Part shown: positions 6,735-9,215 of the stretch, piece after piece
Layout of the letters: every line of letters starts with the position of its first letter
Numbering within the stretch: position 1 is the stretch's first letter
Assembly: GCA_023429345.1 (NCBI GenBank)
Contig: JAEYVB010000379.1
Location: forward strand, 1 to 9,215
Origin: Planctomycetota bacterium
GTDB taxonomy: Bacteria > Planctomycetota > Phycisphaerae > Phycisphaerales > UBA1924
Length of the DNA: 9,215 bases
Reading direction: 5' to 3'
Notes under the pieces: generated by a model
What the model saw: only the letters and a program-made list of their open reading frames with translations
Told to the model about the DNA's origin: nothing
The model's database searches: none
Translations under genes and position numbers: made by a program

Positions 6735-7312
6735 GGCCCGAGCCCCCGCCCGGAACGGTCGAGGTCTACGACGCGCCCGGCGTAGCTCTCCGGGAGGTTC
6801 TCGCCGTCAAAGACGATGGCGCCCTCGCCATCGCCGGAGAGGAGGACGGTCCAGCGCTGCCCGCGGGAGTCCTCGAGGAGGATCAGGAGCTCCGGGCGCG
6901 CGTGGGCGCCGAGCTCCAGACGCCAGCCGTTATCGTCGAGGTTGGCCCCGTCAGCGGTGGCCCCGACGAGGGTCAGGTGCGAGAGGTCGAGGGTGGGCAG
7001 GAAGGGGTCCATCGCCCAGAGCATGTCGGCGGCGGCGAAGGATTCCGGGTCGCTGCTGCGGAGCATCATGCCCTGGAAGCGCCCCTCGGAGAAGTCGAGC
7101 GCGATCCGCTGTGTCGCCAGGCCGGCGCGGCGGGCGGCAGCGCCCACCAGAGAGGCGACCGCATCCGCCTCGGCACGGGCCTCGCGCTCGCCGGTCTGCA
7201 TCAGGCGCGGGACGATAATGCCGGCTATGATGGCGGTCAGGACGACCACCACGATCAGCTCGATCAGCGTAAACGCTCGGGAGTGGTGGGAGGGGTGGAG
7301 GGGCCGGCCCAT
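6728..7312 (-). CDS. gspH: GspH-like minor pseudopilin
   Basis: A protein of 194 residues with a 13-residue leader ending in Ala, then FTLIELIVVVVLTAIIAGIIVP with Glu at +5 (residue 18). After the helix comes a beta-rich region with QRIALDFSEGRF (about 68-79), a pattern of GspH/FimT proteins. GspH is a minor pseudopilin in the tip complex with I, J and K. ATG at 7312 lies 12 bases after the gspG stop with GAG about eight bases upstream; this is the largest gap in the operon. The TGA overlaps the gspI ATG by seven bases (ATGGTGA). The assignment rests on the N-terminal methylation motif, length and position between G and I; the C-terminal half is divergent. Confidence 0.85.
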   Translation of the reverse strand: MGRPLHPSHHSRAFTLIELIVVVVLTAIIAGIIVPRLMQTGEREARAEADAVASLVGAAARRAGLATQRIALDFSEGRFQGMMLRSSDPESFAAADMLWAMDPFLPTLDLSHLTLVGATADGANLDDNGWRLELGAHARPELLILLEDSRGQRWTVLLSGDGEGAIVFDGENLPESYAGRVVDLDRSGRGLGPW

Positions 7313-7324
7313 CGCGGGTGCTCT

Positions 7325-7804
7325 TTAGGGTGCGACGACGTCGGCGTTCTCGCCCTCGCCGCCGGGCTGGCCGTCGGCCCCGTAGCTGACGATGTCAAAG
7401 TCGATGTTCCGGGCGCCGGGGAGCACCAGCAGATACTTGCGGCCCCACGGGTCATTCAGCATGTCCGGGTTGTCGACGTAGGGGCTGTAGTTGGCCTCGG
7501 CGACGTTGCTGGGCCGCTCCCAGAGAACCTCGATGCCCGCGCCGGATTCGGGCTGCCCGTGGTCGGCCATGAAAAGCTTCATCTGGGTCGCGAGCGTCGC
7601 CGCGTTGGACTTGGCGACCGACTGCTTGCTCTGACCTATGCGGTTCAGCAGGCGCGGGGCGATCACGGCCGCCAGGACGCCGAGAATAACGACGATGACA
7701 ATAACTTCGATGATGGTGAATGCGTGGCGTGGGGCGCGAGTCCGCTGGGTGTGCACGGCGTGGCTCCGATCGGAAGCAAGGGGAACGGTTCGACTGAGTT
7801 TCAC
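7325..7804 (-). CDS. gspG: GspG, major pseudopilin
   Basis: This is the main subunit of the periplasmic pseudopilus. From the GTG at 7804 it is 159 residues. A basic leader ends at Ala28, then FTIIEVIVIVVILGVLAAV starts the N-terminal helix, with Glu at +5 (residue 33). The end, SYGADGQPGGEGENADV, together with the DPWGRKY motif (residues 118-124), is diagnostic of GspG; Asp residues in this region bind calcium in characterised GspG proteins. The GTG at 7804 overlaps the gspF TGA (GTGA) and has AGGAGG seven bases upstream, so I prefer it. It gives a leader of 28 residues, long for the family. A second GTG at 7756, with GGAG seven bases upstream, would give a 12-residue leader and a 143-residue protein. 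The cleavage site has Ala rather than Gly at -1. Confidence 0.94.
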   Translation of the reverse strand: MKLSRTVPLASDRSHAVHTQRTRAPRHAFTIIEVIVIVVILGVLAAVIAPRLLNRIGQSKQSVAKSNAATLATQMKLFMADHGQPESGAGIEVLWERPSNVAEANYSPYVDNPDMLNDPWGRKYLLVLPGARNIDFDIVSYGADGQPGGEGENADVVAP

Positions 7805-9054
7805 TTGATGGCCTCCTGCATCTGCAGGATGGGCAGGAGAATGGAGAGTACGACAAAGCCCACCACGCACGCCAGCATCACCACCAGGATCGGCGGCAGG
7901 GCCGTGGTGAACAGTTTCACGCTGGTTTCGGTGCGGTCCTCGAAGGCCCCCGCCGCCTGGTTCAGCATCTCGTCGAGGCGGCCGGAACGCTCGCCCAGGT
8001 TCACGATCTGCACCAGCATCGGCGGGAAGTACCCGCTGCGGTCCATCGGCTCGGCGATAGTGCGCCCGCCCGCGACCTGTTCGCAGACCTCGTCGATCAC
8101 CCGCTCCATGGCGCGGTTGCTGAGCGTCCCCTTGGTCACCTTCAGCGCCGTGAGGACGGGGATGCCCGCGCTGGTCAGCGTGCCCAGGGTCCGCGTAAAG
8201 CGGGCCACCGCGACATCGCGCAGCAGGCGCCCGAGCACCGGGATGCGCAGCAGCTTCGTGTCGACCCACAGCCGCGGCCCCGGCTGCTCGTAGGTGTGCT
8301 TCAGCGCCAGCAGCGCGGCGACCACCCCCGGGATGATCAGCCACCAGTACGTGCCGAAGAACTCTGCGACGCCCATCACGATCCGCGTCGGGAGCGGGAG
8401 CACGGCCACCTGGCCGGCCAGCGACTTGACGACGTTCGGCACGATGACGGTCACCACGACGATGATCGCGACGACGATCAGCGCCCCCAGGATCATCGGG
8501 TAAAGCGTGGCGGAGAGGATGGAGCGGCGGAGCTTGACGTCCTTGTCGAGGAGGTCGGCGCACTGCGTCAGCACCTCCCCCAGCTTCCCGGAGATGTCCC
8601 CGGCCCGGATCATGTTGATCGTCAGGTCCGTGAAGGGCTTGCCCCACGCGGCCGCGGCATCGGCGAGGCTGCGCCCGTGCTCGACGTCGTGGATGACGGC
8701 GTTGAGCATGGCCTTCTGGCGATCGCTCCGGCCCTGGCGGGCGATCGTGCGGAGGGCCTGAACGAGCGGCAGGCCCGCCTGCACCGCGGTCGCCAGCTCG
8801 CGCATGAACGCCGCCATCTCCGAACGCGACATGGCGGAGCCGAACGAGATCCTGCCCGCGCCGGCACCCGCGCTGGCGCCCACCGGCCGGGCGTCCCCTT
8901 CCTCGCTCGCGCGGGCGGCCCCGCGGAGAGTGATCGCCTCGATCGCGACCGGCGTCTGCCCGCGTCGCAGCAGCTCCCGGACCGCGCTCGGGCGGTCCGG
9001 AGCGTCGATGGTGGCTGAGGCGCCGGCCGCGGTCCTGTAGTTGAAGGTCGCCAT
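7801..9054 (-). CDS. gspF: GspF, T2SS inner-membrane platform protein
   Basis: The gene encodes 417 residues, the usual length for GspF/PilC (about 400). It is a polytopic inner-membrane protein around which the platform and ATPase are organised. There are two repeated T2SSF domains: residues about 78-205 (with MIRAGDISGKL near 148-158) and about 282-408 (with LGERSGRLDEML near 353-364). Three hydrophobic membrane segments are seen near 186-206, 234-252 and 386-408. The N-terminal part (MATFNYRTAAG) is the typical GspF opening, followed by a Gly/Ala-rich linker at about 55-70. ATG at 9054 is chosen because it lies one base after the gspE stop and is preceded by GAGGG at a plausible distance. 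The stop overlaps the putative GTG start of gspG. The first repeat has Asp where Glu is usual in the family signature (GE.SG). Confidence 0.95.
   Translation of the reverse strand: MATFNYRTAAGASATIDAPDRPSAVRELLRRGQTPVAIEAITLRGAARASEEGDARPVGASAGAGAGRISFGSAMSRSEMAAFMRELATAVQAGLPLVQALRTIARQGRSDRQKAMLNAVIHDVEHGRSLADAAAAWGKPFTDLTINMIRAGDISGKLGEVLTQCADLLDKDVKLRRSILSATLYPMILGALIVVAIIVVVTVIVPNVVKSLAGQVAVLPLPTRIVMGVAEFFGTYWWLIIPGVVAALLALKHTYEQPGPRLWVDTKLLRIPVLGRLLRDVAVARFTRTLGTLTSAGIPVLTALKVTKGTLSNRAMERVIDEVCEQVAGGRTIAEPMDRSGYFPPMLVQIVNLGERSGRLDEMLNQAAGAFEDRTETSVKLFTTALPPILVVMLACVVGFVVLSILLPILQMQEAIK
7812..7817 (-). promoter_or_regulatory. Shine-Dalgarno AGGAGG for gspG
   Basis: On the minus strand AGGAGG stands seven bases before the GTG at 7804, inside the last codons of gspF. 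It is a full consensus ribosome binding site and supports the longer gspG start over the GTG at 7756, whose own site is the shorter GGAG. Confidence 0.7.
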
Positions 9055-9055
9055 T

Positions 9056-9215
9056 TTATGCGCCCTCGTCCGCGTCCTGGGTCGCCCTCAGGACTTCCTC
9101 GACGGTGGTCAGTCCCTCGGCAGCCTTCATGACGCCGTCGCGCCGCATCGTGACGAAGCCGGGCCCCAGGAGCTTGGCGAGGTCCTGGGCGTTGGCCCGC
9201 TCGCTGATCGCCCGG
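9056..9215 (-). CDS. gspE: GspE secretion ATPase, C-terminal end (partial)
   Basis: This is the last 52 codons plus a TAA stop (9058-9056); the 5' part lies beyond the right edge. The visible protein contains MRRDGVMKAAEG followed by LTTVEEVLRATQD, the characteristic end of the GspE/PilB family of hexameric secretion ATPases. That family hydrolyses ATP on the cytoplasmic face of the inner membrane to drive pseudopilus assembly. Walker A, the Asp box, Walker B and the tetracysteine zinc site would all lie upstream and cannot be checked. A single base separates the stop from the gspF ATG, which fits an E-F pair in one operon. PilB of a type IV pilus has a similar C-terminus, but the downstream H-I-J-K pseudopilins favour GspE. 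Confidence 0.88.
   Translation of the reverse strand, partial: RAISERANAQDLAKLLGPGFVTMRRDGVMKAAEGLTTVEEVLRATQDADEGA

Larger units (their letters stand above)
1..9215 (-). other. T2SS operon with overlapping gene junctions
   Basis: All genes share the minus strand. Junctions in transcription order are: E-F one-base gap (TAA-A-ATG); F-G GTGA; G-H 12-base gap; H-I ATGGTGA, seven-base overlap; I-J TGATG, one-base overlap; J-K ATGA; K-L ATGA; L-M GTGA; M-C-like ATGA; C-like-D ATGA or a five-base gap depending on the start. This implies a single transcript with translational coupling. No promoter or terminator is visible, so both ends of the operon lie outside the window, and there is no gene-free stretch longer than 12 bases. 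Confidence 0.85.

Noticed and set aside
6716..8293. Long plus-strand open frame of 525 codons opposite gspH, gspG and part of gspF
   Set aside because: It crosses three well-supported minus-strand genes and has no recognisable motif; high GC explains the open frame.
1..9215. Type IV pilus or Tad pilus locus instead of T2SS
   Set aside because: The set of four minor pseudopilins H-I-J-K, the GspK tip protein with helix-hairpin-helix-like segments and the GspG calcium-type C-terminus indicate T2SS; no PilT, PilA or Tad-specific gene is seen.
1..9215. Search for defence system, mobile element, CRISPR or tRNA
   Set aside because: There is no gene-free space, no direct-repeat array, no transposase or integrase motif and no tRNA-like fold; all bases are accounted for by the secretion operon.

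Overview
The window is one stretch of a type II secretion system (T2SS, general secretory pathway) operon. Every gene lies on the minus strand, so the operon reads from the right edge (9215) to the left edge (1). The DNA is GC-rich. Several prepilin-like signals have Ala before Phe (AFTLIEL type), the assembly genes are of the PilM/PilN/PilO style, and the secretion genes run E-F-G-H-I-J-K-L-M-(C-like)-D. This differs from the proteobacterial gspC-D-E-F order. Together these suggest a GC-rich diderm outside the Proteobacteria; a planctomycete of the Phycisphaerae kind is my best guess, but it is an inference without any database search.

Layout in transcription order: the C-terminal end of the GspE ATPase (9215-9056, cut by the window edge); GspF, the polytopic inner-membrane platform protein (9054-7801); GspG, the major pseudopilin (7804-7325); the minor pseudopilins GspH (7312-6728), GspI (6734-6288), GspJ (6288-5527) and GspK (5530-4184); a GspL-like protein with PilM-like and PilN-like parts (4187-2409); a GspM/PilO-like protein (2412-1801); a small membrane protein with two polyproline runs and a GspC-HR-like beta domain (1804-1160); and the N-terminal part of the secretin GspD (from 1154 or 1163 to the left edge, cut before the pore domain).

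How the genes work together (family knowledge): GspE powers assembly of the pseudopilus at a platform made of F, L and M. The pseudopilins G to K form the pseudopilus and its tip. GspC links the inner-membrane platform to the N0 domain of the secretin GspD, through which folded proteins leave the periplasm. The prepilin peptidase (GspO/PilD) and the secreted substrates are not in this window.

The genes are packed without real intergenic space. The largest gap is 12 bases (gspG-gspH) and most junctions are ATGA, GTGA or TGATG overlaps, which points to one translationally coupled transcript. I see no tRNA, rRNA, CRISPR, mobile element, promoter or terminator. The parts most worth a second look are the GspC-like protein, the EF-hand-like loop in GspK, the Asp at +5 in GspI, the long C-terminal extension of GspL, and the low-complexity insertions in GspD.
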